The notes under the pieces: model-generated
What the model was told of the DNA's origin: nothing
Databases searched by the model: none
What the model saw: only the letters and a program-made list of their open reading frames with translations
NCBI GenBank assembly: GCA_029953675.1
Contig: JAMWBK010000010.1
Span: 310,001 to 374,000, forward strand
Source of the DNA: Rhodosorus marinus
Taxonomy: Eukaryota; Rhodophyta; Stylonematophyceae; Stylonematales; Stylonemataceae
Direction of reading: 5' to 3'
DNA: 64,000 nt
Made by a program: the position numbers and the translations under genes
Part shown: positions 24,412 through 35,635 of the stretch, piece by piece
Layout of the letters: each line of letters opens with the position of its first letter
Numbering within the stretch: position 1 is the stretch's first letter

Positions 24412-25947
24412 GCTTCACGTCCTATTCCTCGTCCTCAAACCCTGCAAAGAAAAAGCAAAAAAACAAAAAGCCAACTCTCTCTGTACCTCAAGTTCTCATC
24501 TCACAATCACCATCATAGACGTCAACACACGCACACCCTCCTACCAAAACGCTGGTGACCGTATCCACCCGCCAGTGTGTTATGTTCCCTGGACTGTTCA
24601 AAAAACATCCAAGATCAGCCCATCCTTCCTTCTCCGTCACCTTACCCCACCTAAGGGCTTTCCTCTCCTCTTTAAATTGACCGTAGAACAACTCACCAGT
24701 CCCAACTATTTCCATACCTTCCTCATCCCTCTTCCCTCCCCCCCAGAAGGCAAAAATAAAGCAAAAAAACAGTACATGAACATTACTTCCCAACATGAAA
24801 AGGGGGGGTTAAAATCTGCTGAATTTTTCAACTGAAATGTTCTAAACCCCTTAAGATTTAAACGCCTTCTATATAAATTATCCTTTTGTCTCAATTTTTT
24901 GAAAGATAGTAGATTGCTACTTAGGGGGGGGTTTCTTCGACATCATTGAACGGTCATCGTTCAGACTTGAGGAAGGGGGGTATGTTTTCAAATTGAATTA
25001 GCTTAGGAATAATCGCCATTGCCGCTGGCCCCGAGTTTTTGCAAAAAAAACAGACCACCGCGCGCGGCATTTTTGAACTGCTGGAATCGTATTTCTATCG
25101 TATATCTAACTGCAGTACCAAAACCTAAGTCTGTATGATTCTAAAATTTCTTAAGAACCTATTTTAGGACATTATTGTTCTACAATAGATTTAATTTTTG
25201 CGTAATATCAAAAGTGATATTTCACCCCCTATAATTTAGACCGATTGGGTCGTTCCACAAAGGTTTTACCTATCGGTATCCGGTAAATCGGTTAAAAATG
25301 TCTCTCAAAACATCAGCCAAGCGCGTCGAAATCCTCAAGGCAATTTCGGGGAGGTATTGGGATCTCGCAAATGCTCATTAGGCCTTTAAATAAATTGTTT
25401 AAACAAAAATAGTCTTTTTTTCGGTTGTTGGTTCACCACCCTCCAACCTTTTATATAATTGCCGGACCCAGGAGCTTCACTAAAGGCGCGCAAAGTGACC
25501 GAACCGCGTCAAGTAGTTAGAGATAGCATTTCCTGGCCACTTGCAATTTAGCATTTCATGAGTGTTTCGTTTACTCGAGATTGCCCTGTGCCACCAAAAC
25601 TATTTTCCCGGCAAAATAATATTTTTTTTCGATTGGTTATTATTTTGAGGATTCTCGTTGGTGTTGACCTTGAACTACGGGACAAATAGCAAGACAGGAT
25701 ATTCGAATTGACGTTGATTCGTGAATAAGTTTTAGGATCGCGTTGCTACTTGGGGGAAGATATTCTCCTGTTTCAACGATCGATTTTGAGTACCAGCTCT
25801 TCGGAATGGACTGGTGGGAAAAAGTAAGGTTTTTTCCTTAACTGGGAGAGAGATTCAGAGGCTGTTGTTGTCGGTAAGCAAAACACGCGATAGGATCTGT
25901 TTTCTCACGAGACATGGTTTGCATTTTTAAACTGTGACTTTCTCTGG
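24412..25947. other. Intergenic, no gene seen
   Basis: Promoter side of the carrier gene followed by AT-rich sequence with several G/C homopolymer runs. A 204-codon plus-strand frame at 24221-24835 overlaps the carrier gene antisense and is low-complexity. I see no supported gene. Confidence 0.55.
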
Positions 25948-26533
25948 ATGGATTTCCCCCTCAGTCACAGTTTTCTCCTACACTCTTCTGTTCTAAGTGG
26001 CTGGCATGAGATACTCAACATGAGACAAGAGGTGTTTGATGCTGCTTATTTAGGTCGCTGTCCTATCCCTCCTCGTCGCGGGAGTGTGCTCTTGGAAGGT
26101 CCTGATACGGAAATGGTCTTCCTTTTCAAAAAATCGAGGAACATCCCTAGCCGTTTGGGAACTGTTCTTCCTGTGCTTGGGGATTGTGATCCATGTTGCT
26201 TGGGTGTGCTCGTCGCGTTGGAGTCTGTCCTCGAGTTTGATATTCTCGGATTAACAAACCGTGCAGAAGTCGATCAGGAGCTGTACATCCTGCACACTGG
26301 GTTTGATGTGTGCGCTTCAGCGGCTCTCCTAGCGCGCCCATTTTCGCAGCTCCTCTGGTCCATCGGTAAGGGATGGCGTTCTCGCCCGCATATGTTCCTT
26401 GAGAGGCCCGAAGCTCAATGACAAAGACAAGTGTTATGAATGGGAGGAGCAGAGAGACAGATTTTCCTTAGTACTTGCTCTGTACCGCTCGTCGTATTCG
26501 TCGTTGGCGCTGAGCATCGGTCCAAAACTCTGA
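25948..26533 (+). CDS. Hypothetical protein, weakly supported
   Basis: An ATG at 25948 opens a frame reading protein-like throughout (MRQEVFDAAYLGR, VLPVLGDCDPCCLGVLVAL, LYILHTGFDVCASAALLA). A good donor (G|GTAAGG at 26365/26366) joins in phase to an acceptor at 26471 (TTTTCCTTAG), giving exons 25948-26365 and 26472-26533 and about 159 residues. Without splicing the frame ends at 26421 with 157 residues. I do not recognise the family. Support is only open-frame length and splice fit; it stands alone in a 4.5-kb gene-poor stretch and may be spurious. Confidence 0.35.
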
Positions 26534-28929
26534 CGCCGCCGATGGCCAGTTTGATTGTTGATCGCTGGGTTGCCTCGCACGCAATTGCAGACCGCCGGAG
26601 GCGGTTTCCTCTTTTTGAGCTCGGATCGAGTGCATCTTTGTATAGATGAAACCAGCGGATCCTCCGGCCTTGCGAGGAGAAGGCCCTCGGACGGGCTATC
26701 TGCTGATGGCCAATCAACCAGCGCGCTAACCTCCTCACGCGCTCTACCCTAGTTGGATCAGGATCGCAGAAGATCCTCTGGAGATTACACACCCACCGTT
26801 GCAAATTCTCAGCATTAACGAATTATGAGATTAGATCTCGAATTAGTCTTTATCCAATCATATATGAGGAGAAGAACCGGACTTCGTATTCAATTTTTGA
26901 CGGAAATCGATCGGCCGTCACCCGCCTTCATTAGGGGTCAGCTGTAAGGTGGTATCGGCCACGCGAATTTTCAGCTCATCAAAAGATTTAATTTATTACA
27001 ATACATGTTTTTGTTTGTAAGTACAAATATTTCTCCGTCTTGATAGCCCCTTGCTCTGTTCAGAGTTCAATGGACAAATAAGAAATACTGTTTAAGTACC
27101 AGTAAATTCGGTTTCGAACTGAGACGTCTTTCTATGCTTACAGCACCCAGAACGATTGGCTTGCATTGAATACTGAGGTGCTGTTGATTGGATACAGGGG
27201 GCAGATTCATGAAATATTAACTATTTCTATCATGCAAATCATTGTCAACAACATAAATTTGCAACCCTCTAACAATCCTTGGGAATGGAATCTGGCTGGA
27301 GAAACAGGGAGGTTCTCCCACCCCTCGGAATGAGTTTCTCCGGCGTAGTTGGCGTCAAGTTGCTAGTACCTGCAGATACCTCCACGGAAATCTAATAGAG
27401 CCGACTGTCCTAAAAATCCAGAATACGGTTTCCGAGTTTCTGCTCGGCTTTACCCCCTTCCTCAAATTGCTTTCGTGGCTTCTCGCGAACGAGTCCCCGC
27501 CCACAGCCTCGTACAGAATATGCATCCCGAATCTTCGATACTCTTCCAGAGGGTAATTCTTGTACATCAAATTTGCACATAGACGGCGAACAACTCACAT
27601 CTCCAATGAATCTCCCAACAGCTCCTTGCAACGAACACCAATCACATCAAAGAAGTAAAATCCTCCTATCAATTTACAATTAAAACAGAACAAATTTCAG
27701 ATTCTTTGTACCTGCCCAATCAAGTTCTAAGGAAATTCTGTCCTTGGCTCCAATCAATACAAACCCAAACCCCTCCCGCCGCCAGTCTTCCAACTGTCTT
27801 CAATCCCCCAACCCGAAAAAGAATTCCAAAAAAACAAAACTATCAGCTCGCGATCCGTTCCTCCTTTTTTTCTTCATTCTCCATTCATCTCAACTATTAA
27901 AAATTCAAGAAAAAAATTCCAAACCCTTCAAAGGGGTAATACGTGAAGGAAAACGTTCTCCTTACACCACCCCTCGACCTTCTTCAGCAATTAAATGCTT
28001 AAACCCTTTAAAATGAACAAAATAGATGATATCTACGGCTAGGAAAAGGGGGGGTAACTTATAGATCAGAAATGAGGAGGCCAAAGAAAAACAAAGGAGG
28101 GAGGGGAGGCAAAACCTTTTAATTTCTGAATTGAATTTATATTGAAACTTTGATGGGCTGATTAGTAGTTTTTAGGAATGTTTTGTGAATGTTATCTTGA
28201 CGTTTGTATACGAATCTTGTACAAACGAGGGTTTTCAAGCTTTTTTGTTATGTTTATCTTATTAAAAAATTGAGGGGACGTGTTTAGGAAAGGAGCTTCT
28301 TTTCGCCTCCTTTTTTAGCTAGGAACGGGGAAAGAGCTGTTGGTAGTGAGTGAGAGAGGTGGTGGAAGCTTGCTTTGCTTTATATATGTTGAAGGGGGTT
28401 TTGTAAGGGAGTGTGTTGGGTGTGGTGTCTTTGTGTTGTGGGAGGAAGTTGATCGGTGAAAATATTTGCTATTTTGGGGGTTTGGGCATTGTGCGCGGAA
28501 GGAAAAGGGGAAAAGAAACTGTACAAGCCAAGGAAAAAAGGGGGTCGTAGAATTTTTTTTGAGGTGGAGTTTTTTTTGGTTTTGCTTGGGAAGGAATCAG
28601 TGAGGGGGGTGCGTGGGGCGAGGGGAGAGGGATAGAGGATTTTGGTTGTGTTTCTACGCAATCGGTACGAAGGATAGGTCTTGTGAACGAGGGGAGAAAG
28701 CGGGATCTGTACAGCAGTTGAGTTTCTGCTTGTTGCTGAAGAGCGTGAGGAAGAGTTTGTGGGGCAGACGGAGAGCGTTTTTGTGTTGTGGGAGGCAAGG
28801 GTTTGTTGGTTTTTGCGGGAGCGGGGTTGATTAAGAGGACATTGTGGGGGATTAAAGGGGAAAACATGCCCTTCTTGGCTTTGTCGTTGTGAAGAAGAAG
28901 GTTTGGTAACGGAAAAGAGTAGCAGAATC
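26534..28929. other. Intergenic, no gene seen
   Basis: A 129-codon minus-strand frame at 26415-26804 is Arg-rich without motifs and overlaps the hypothetical gene. Sequence from about 27660 to 28870 is purine/pyrimidine-skewed and AT-rich, including an extended T- and G-rich leader just before the bZIP start. A long minus-strand frame there (28380-28955) is Ser/Pro-rich shadow coding. Confidence 0.55.
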
Positions 28930-30805
28930 ATGGAAATGGAGGAGCTGCCTGCCATGCCTATCGGTCACGGCGACACATCCGGACTCAGGCCCGTTGGGTC
29001 CCTAGGGAATCTCTCCTCAATTGGGGGTTCGGCTGGTAACTTGTCGAAACTGGGATCCATGGGGAATTTGGCTTCCCTCGGTTCATATGATAACCTTGGG
29101 AACCTGAAACACATGGGATCCGTGGGAAATTTAGGGGAGCTGTTGGAAAGCTCAGTTGGAAACCTAAAGGAGCTTGGGTCAGTAGGAAATCTGAAAGAAT
29201 TGGGGTCTGTAGGTAACTTGAAAGATCTTGGCTCTTTTGGGAACTCCAGACATGGGGGCTCCATCGCTAATTTGCAGGATTTTGGGTCCGCGGCTAACTT
29301 GAAGCATCTCGGGTCCACGGGAAACATGAAGGACTTCGGGTCAGTGGGAAACTTAAGAGATCTCGGGTCCGCGGGGAACCTGAAAGACCTCGGGTCGTTG
29401 GAGACTTTGAAGGAAATTGGTTCGTTGGGGAACTTGCGTCGTATGGGTTCTGTCGGTAACGTTAGGCCACTTGGGCTGAAGAGAATTTTGAGTTTGAATA
29501 ACGTTCTGTCTGGTGGAAATGGAACGCCAGTACTACTTGAAAAGTCGCGGGCAGCTTCGCCTTTGGGAATGTCGAGGGAAGACTCGTTTATTCGGGTGAT
29601 GGGCCGGGATGATTCGTTCTTGCTTTTGCCGAATTTCTCCAGAGAGAGCTCTATGCAGAATTTGCAACGGCGGAATATGAGTCGCATGGATTCCTTCCCG
29701 ACAATGTTATCTCAAGCGAATACGACAAGCCCCGAAAAGGGTAGACTTGCGGAGCACAGGGTTAGGGTTGAGGAACCGAAGCAGGAATTGCCGGGGTATC
29801 CTAAGGACACAGCTCAAGAACAACGTCCCGAACCAAAGAAGAGGAAGATGAGTCCGTCACAAAGGAAAGCCGGAAAGCCCGAAGAAGCGGTTCCAGCGGA
29901 CGGAAAGCGTGACACTCAAAATATGACGAAGAATACGGACAGCGACGATACAGATAAGGACGAGGGAGACTCAGATCTTTCCGGAGAAGAACAACTTGAC
30001 GCAGAAGAGTTAGGGCTGTCCGATATCCTCGGAACGACTGGTAAGCGGCACAACGGCTTTCTCGCTCTCACAAAGCTCGAAGATCTGATCGAAAGGATTT
30101 TCACATTTTTTTGACTTCTGTAAAACAGCTGCGAAAAGCCGAAAGATGACGGCAGAACAAAAAAAAGTGATGCTCCATAAGAGAAAGCTGAGAAACCGGC
30201 AGTCAGCCGCACGCTCACGCGAGAAGCACCGGAGAATGTTGCAGGAGGTTATTTTAGAAATCGATGAACTGCAGGCAAAGTCCGATTCTGTGCTGAAGAA
30301 GTGCGATACCTTTGCGGCGGAGAATCAAGGTCTCAGGGAGGAGAACATTAATTTCGCCCGCGAGAATGGCATGCTGAGAATGCACTTGAACAGGCTCTTG
30401 GCTTCCGAGAATAGCGCGCAGGGGATGAACCCCATGATTGCTGCCACTAGCGGAACGACTTGGAACTCTACGATGCCCGCTCAGATGCAACAGTCGATGG
30501 GGTCTATTGGGCCCTACATAGCGATGCCTCAGACAATGCAGCAGACAATGCCTCAGACAATGCAGCAGACAATGCAGCAGACAATGCAGCAGACAATGCA
30601 GCAGACAATGCAGCAGACAATGCAGCAGACAATGCCGCAAATGGCGCACGTTGGAACTCAATCGCAGAAACGCTCCAACTCTAGTACGAGACGTTTACAG
30701 GCAGCGCCGTCCATGGACAGCTCCGCGTACGGAAGGGAGCCGTCGGGTCAAAGTTTCCCGGCAGCGATGGCTGGAGGGAATATAGCCCTCTCCGGAGGGT
30801 CTTGA
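28930..30805 (+). CDS. bZIP transcription factor with repetitive N-terminus
   Basis: Two exons, 28930-30040 and 30129-30805, about 595 residues. Residues ~22-180 are roughly seventeen imperfect 9-10-residue repeats of consensus LGSVGNLKE/D. Then come Ser-rich motifs (SREDSF, SRMDSFPTM) that look like phosphosites, and an acidic DSDDTDKDEGDSD patch. The basic region KLRNRQSAARSREKHRRM begins near residue 390 and matches the bZIP NRxSAxxSR rule. A leucine zipper of about 55 residues follows (MLQEVILEIDELQ ... ENGMLRMHLNRLL). The C-terminus carries a QTMQ tetrapeptide array. It should bind DNA as a dimer in the nucleus; targets are unknown. The ATG at 28930 is the first in frame. The bZIP call is certain; the repeat domain is unlike any I recognise. 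Confidence 0.92.
28990..29475 (+). repeat. ~27-30-nt coding repeat array (GSVGNLKEL units)
   Basis: In-frame degenerate tandem repeats inside the bZIP gene. The codons for GSVGNL and for the K-x-L/M/F linker recur about every 27-30 nt (ggtcc/gtcggg-aac-ttg pattern). Unit sequences vary at synonymous sites while the peptide is kept, consistent with selection on protein rather than recent slippage. Confidence 0.8.
30529..30637 (+). repeat. 12-nt minisatellite encoding QTMQ
   Basis: About nine head-to-tail copies of CAGACAATGCAG, nearly identical at the DNA level, within the last exon of the bZIP gene. Near identity suggests recent expansion and likely length polymorphism. Confidence 0.9.
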
Positions 30806-31352
30806 GCGTTTCTCTGAGGGACACATGACGCGTGTGTGTATATATGAACGATGCTCCTCTTGCTGGGGTGCATTGACGATTGACGGGAATCGGATTATAT
30901 GTGAATAATTAGATATTGATTGTTGTGGCTCTTTGAGTTTGTAGCTGTCGATTTGTTCGAAACAACCGGACCAGAGAACACAGAAGTTTTACGGTCAATT
31001 GTAAATGACTAACCGCCGAGTTTGCTGGCCAGCGAAGATCGTTGGACTTATCACCAGGGACCGACGAACTCGCACGAGGCGGGTTTTTGAGATTTGTCAA
31101 TAGCAGTAAAGACTAATGGTTTGCTTTAATTGAAGAACCGGTTACGATGTAACTGATGAAGAACTCTGCAGTGTTGCGAAAATGTCCTTTTTTAGGGGCT
31201 TCGTAAAAACCCCGAGCGCTGCCCGTTTGTACGAGTCGTGACAACAAAGTTCTGCCCGCGTTCAGAGCTTTCCCCTTTCAATTCTCTGCTTTTTCATCCG
31301 CTGTTTATTTAAGAGAACGCAAAGGTGCTTGGTTATCGCCCTCCGGGTCGTA
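30806..31352. other. Convergent intergenic region, no gene seen
   Basis: Lies between the 3' ends of the bZIP (+) and lipase (-) genes and holds both 3' UTRs. No supported open frame. Confidence 0.6.
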
Positions 31353-33544
31353 CTAACCCAGTTCTTTAGATGATGGTCCGGACTCTTGACCTGCTTCAAT
31401 CTTATCCAACACCTCCTCGTTTGCCAAGGCAAGTTGTACGTTCACCAAAGAGTGGAAGTAGGAGTCCTCCATATGATCTTCCAGTCCTTTGGGCACGTTC
31501 TTCAAAACCCCGTCCAACTGATTCATCCGGAGTTCAAGAGCCCTCTCCAACGCCACAGTGCTCAGTTCGTTACGAGTCGTTGGTGTTCCATCGTCAATCC
31601 ACAGCACTCCTTTTGCATTGACCACTGCACACCGGTTGACGTGGCCAAAGTTCCAATCCTGGCGTGGCATCCTCGCAACAATGTCACTCGCGTTCACTAG
31701 CCGCGCAGAGTCTCGAACGAGACGGTTGTACAGCGATACAAACGCGTGGTTACCAACTTTAGGAGAACCGTAATTGTACATAGTTAGTCTTAGGTCTGGG
31801 TACAACACGGCCATATCCGTCGCGGCGAGAGTTGCCAGCGCTCCGCCGAGAGAGTGCCCGGTAACGAAGAGATGGTACTTGCTGGACCCGTTGTTCGTAA
31901 GAAACGAAATCGTTTCCAAGATACTATCACGAACGGACTGGTACGATCGGAGAAAGCCATAGTGAACTGCTGGCTCCTCTGTCGCCCACTTATTGGCCTT
32001 TCGCATCCACGGGTTGGACTTGCTGATATCAACCTCAATGCTCTTGGATCCCGGCTCGAATGGAAACAGGAACATCATGGAATCGGTGAGCAAGTCTTTC
32101 CATGAGCTTTGCTCAGTCCCCCGAAAGGCGAGAACCAAAGTCTGACCTCGCCTCCAAATTCCCCACTCGCAGTCTGTTGCGATGTTCTTTCCGAGGATCA
32201 ACCGCTTCATTCTAAGCAGACCCAGGTTTCTTTGCTCTACGAGGGCCTGAAACTCCCCCCATTGTCGCGAGGTCAGCCTCCTGACCTTCTCGTCATTCTC
32301 AACCACCTGGTTCCCGGCATAGAGTACGCTGGACTCCTCATCAATGTTTCCGGAACCCTCAAATTCTTCCTCCTCCTCTTCCTCTTGAGCTTCGATTGCA
32401 TCAAACTCTTCCCCATCTGCGCGCAGGTTGATATAGGAGCCTTCAACGACAACTCGACCAGTACCGGCCGTGACAGCGCGCATGTCCCCCTCGCCCGCCT
32501 CCGCCTGGTTTCGTTCAGCTACCTCCGTTCGCTGTAACTCGAGAACTATTGTCGAGGGTTCTCCTTGACTCAGTTCGTCTGTGTTGAAGGTCGCGTATGC
32601 AAGCTTGGACGCCTCGCCAACAACGAAGCTACCCCACTACGTCGCAAAAGCAGTTGGTTAGAGCTCTGCTCCGGTGCTGCGCGATCAAGCAGAGTCAGTG
32701 CGTTGCTATAGCTTACCAACTCGACCCCAACTTCTACCGAAGGCTCCTCTGTATAGAGCGAAATCAGTTCGTCGATGGATGGGTTTGAACGTTTCGCAAA
32801 ACCGATGGTTATCCTGAGTTCAGGTGATAGTACGAGCGGCCCCAAATTGCTCTCAAACTCCTTGAGGGTGATCATACACAGCCCAGAAAAAACAGCCCTG
32901 ACGAGCGCGGCTGAACTGAGATGATAAACGGAGCCGTCGACTGCCTCCATCCCCATGGAGCTCTGTGGTTCGTTGTAGATCTCAAAGGCGAACCCAGCCA
33001 GAGAAATTGCCGTTTTCACGTCAAACTCAGAAGTCTCCATGAGCGAAGTCTCGGCTGTCTCAATGTCAACGGCAGGATCCGATATCCCCAAGAGCTCGAG
33101 AATCTCGGCGGCCAAGAACCGCTCCAGCATGGCCTCCGGTGCCCAACTTCCGTCCTCTTCGTATACTCGAACCGGGTATCCAGACAGACTGTAGTCTGCC
33201 GAATAATGAGACTTGCCGTGGGGTTGTGTCAACGCGCCTGTAGGCAACTGTGACAGACTTCCAATGATCGATGAGGACAATAAACTCCCCAGAAAATCAT
33301 CCTTCACCTCCCTCGTAACTCTGTCCGCAGCACCTTCATCTCCACTGAGTAACGCATCAACCCGATTAGCTGCGGCTTGTTCTTCCTCAAACGCTTGACC
33401 CGAAACAACCTCTACACACGCACAAAAAAGCGGAAAGAAAAATGTCTGAGCATCTCAAAACCATACACTTCGGACAACATCAATTCCATCAGCTTCATCG
33501 CCTCCTTCATCCACACGCTCTGGTGTGTACACTCTGGTGTTAGA
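31353..33544 (-). CDS. Class-3 (fungal-type) triacylglycerol lipase
   Basis: Predicted alpha/beta-hydrolase acting on acyl lipids. Exons with good support: 33411-32717 and 32636-31353; a further 5' exon, 33544-33469, fits phase (A|AG) and reads acidic like the rest, but the true start was not found. The C-terminal ~380 residues are the lipase_3 domain: LVLAFRGTEQSSWKDLLTD (oxyanion region), VTGHSLGGALATLAA (nucleophile Ser elbow), NASDIVARMP (catalytic Asp region) and a C-terminal His in YFHSL. The upstream ~300 residues include FAFEIYNEP and a beta-rich stretch (SPELRITIGF, VGVELWGSFVVGEASKLAY) that could be a C2/PLAT-like lipid-binding domain. Such two-part lipases in plants and algae are often plastidic. 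Lipase assignment is firm; targeting and N-terminus are open. Confidence 0.88.
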
Positions 33545-33699
33545 CTATCGAAGAGGCAGAAAAAGGGGTTTCCAATGCCCCAAGCACACAGGAAGTACAC
33601 TTGGAAGAGATGCAGTGTCGCAGAGAGTTTGAACAACAAGAATCCATACTGGGTTGACGACAATCCGACAAGAAGAAGAAAAGCAATCTGGGACGAACC

Positions 33700-33840
33700 A
33701 TGGAATCAAGGTATTCGAAGAGACGGGATACTAAGCAGAAGATCGAACTCTTGGGTGACTCGGATGACGACCCTCCCGCGATAGTTCGAAGACACATTAG
33801 CAAGATCAGAGCTAGTCCAATAAGTACCGAGGAGAGTTGA
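33700..33840 (+). CDS. Possible small protein or exon, antisense to lipase 5' end
   Basis: ACCATGG at 33697 gives a strong start context, and the 46-codon frame reads MESRYSKRRDTKQKIELLGD with a following DSDDDPPAIVRRH. This looks more like real nuclear-protein sequence than the opposite strand here. A Glu-rich frame just upstream (33542-33650, VHLEEMQCRREFEQQES) and a basic frame just downstream (about 33843-34020, RRERRAKYPLRKHKSS) on the same strand could be further exons, but I could not join them convincingly. It conflicts with any 5' extension of the lipase gene. Confidence 0.35.
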   Translation: MESRYSKRRDTKQKIELLGDSDDDPPAIVRRHISKIRASPISTEES

Positions 33841-33917
33841 AAGACCAGCTTCCCACAATGAGCCAAAATTGTCGACGAGAGAGGCGAGCTAAGTATCCAC
33901 TTAGGAAACACAAAAGT

Positions 33918-34629
33918 TCAAGGCATGAAAAGACTTTTACACCCCCAGAACAGTCCAGTGGTGTTCGGGTGCTTGAGGATGGCTCTAGCGTGTCGTTTTG
34001 CGTTCTCAATGAGAGGGCTTTCTGGGGGACGGTACTTACTTTCAATGTATTCCTGGTTCTTCTTAGCCAACTCCATCTGAGAGTTGAGAAACTCATTCAC
34101 AGATATTCTAGAGCTCTCGATATTTTGATTAAGGAAATCGTTCATATTTTCTAGCGCAATATTTAGATTCCCACTGTACGGCGTGGATGAGTAGAACGAT
34201 TCGAAAGCTGGAAAGGGGGGAAAGAAGGGGACGCAAGTATCCACGTATTCAGTCACATGCCTTCCCGAACGATTGAGGAATACCTCCCTTACCTTTATCG
34301 AAGCTCTTCTGAACCTTTTCAGCCTCCAATTTCCAGTTCTTTCTCCACATGAACGGGAAGGGCAGTAGAGTCCTGAGAAGCCTGACGAAAATGCTCCCTT
34401 TGGGAGCAAGCTCACCAGCATCATCCTCTTCAACCTCCGTTCCATTTTCCACAGGCTCCGAGCGATCCTCGCTCTCACCGCCTTTCTGTTCAACCAGCCT
34501 TGGCGATTCTACTCCATCACCCCCCCCATTCACTGTAACCAAGCCTCTCCTCCTGTTACATACCAAAACACGTCTGCGAACTTCCCCACCCTCCGAGATA
34601 GTGCCCAACCCATGAACAAATCCAGCCAT
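33918..34629 (-). CDS. Small protein of unknown function
   Basis: Exons 34629-34293 and 34207-33918 give about 208 residues if the last exon is read through. I do not recognise the family. The N-terminus is Arg/Gly/Val-rich without early acids (VRRRVLVCNRRRG), compatible with an organelle transit peptide; then an acidic low-complexity stretch, a hydrophobic VRLLRTLLPFPFMW segment, and a helical region rich in Asn/Glu (ALENMNDFLNQNIESS, QMELAKKNQEYIES). A strong unused donor (A|GTAAGT at 34040/34039) lies in frame, so the C-terminus after EYIE may instead come from a further exon. Confidence 0.6.
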
Positions 34630-35635
34630 CGTTCATTCAAGAACAAAGGATAGCCTGCAGTCAATTTATCACTGATTAAGTTGCTCTTATCATCTCCATC
34701 CCTCGCCCTGCCCCGCACCCACCCGCAACGTATTTTCGCAGGTCTCTATGTCCTCCTCATCGCCAAGGAGATCGGGAGCATATCTGTGTTGAAGCATTTC
34801 GAGATTTCTTGTTTTGTTAGCTTTATTTTGACTTTGAAGGCCTTCTGATGGCCTCTTTGATAGTATTCACGACCATCCAGACATGCTCCGATCCGAATCT
34901 CAGGACTAGACTTTGGGCACTCCATTTATCTCCTGCTCGACATTGGAAGTATCCCAACAGGTAGCCGCAGCTGGGGGCGGGGGTGGGTTTCGGGGGCATA
35001 CTCTGCTGTTGATGACCGAAAGTTCTTTCGCAAGTTTCTTACTTTTGAGGGCGCGTTGATCGCTTTCGTGATGGTGTCATCAGGACCATCCGGGCATGCT
35101 CCAATCTTTTGGTGCAGGTGGTGAAGGATGGCCCCACCCGGCAAGGCAAATAACCATAAACTGAGACAGTATTATTTACACGAGTACAGAATAGGCAACC
35201 GCCAAACTACTCAGAGCCACCTGCAACAAGTTTTCTCCCCAGTTCTAGAACCATCTTCAGATCATTGAAGCCAAGTCCTTGTCCGAGGAGCTATGATAAA
35301 CTTGCCCAACAGCCCCCTGTGCAGGTTAAGCACCAAACAGTCCGTTCTTACACGGGAGGCTACTCGAATGACACTCTCTACGTCCCTCATTGAGCCCATA
35401 GTTGCACTAATCGTTAGCTGGACGATCCGAAAACTTTGGTTGGATTGACAGAAACCAGAATGAGAAGGCTTCTCTTCAACAGGGTTCAATTCATTGCGTA
35501 AGCACCCCAACTGAGGTCTGTCTGCTACAGGTGATCTGGTTTCATACACACTGGCATAGTGTTCTGTTAGCTTCAGTCTTGTGAACTCCTGGCTGCCCTA
35601 GCTGTGTGATCTCGTTTGCAAGAATATATCTGAAA
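34630..35635. other. Intergenic, diverged duplicated segment
   Basis: No supported gene. Two related segments of about 70 bp occur near 34825-34900 and 35040-35110, sharing GACCATCC-GACATGCTCC-ATC-type sequence with about 75-80% identity by eye, so an old local duplication is likely. Confidence 0.5.

Noticed and set aside
26690-26760. Sequence with tRNA-like phrases (AACCAGCGCGCTAACC)
   Set aside because: No proper B-box, anticodon arm or acceptor stem could be drawn on either strand.
26415-26804. 129-codon minus-strand frame, Arg-rich
   Set aside because: No motif, overlaps another candidate, composition typical of chance frames.
28965-29687. 240-codon minus-strand open frame over the bZIP repeats
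   Set aside because: It is the antisense shadow of the in-frame repeat array; the plus strand carries a bona fide bZIP protein with matching splice phase.
30254-30661. Minus-strand frame reading as HCLLHCLL repeats
   Set aside because: Reverse-strand image of the QTMQ minisatellite; no independent support.
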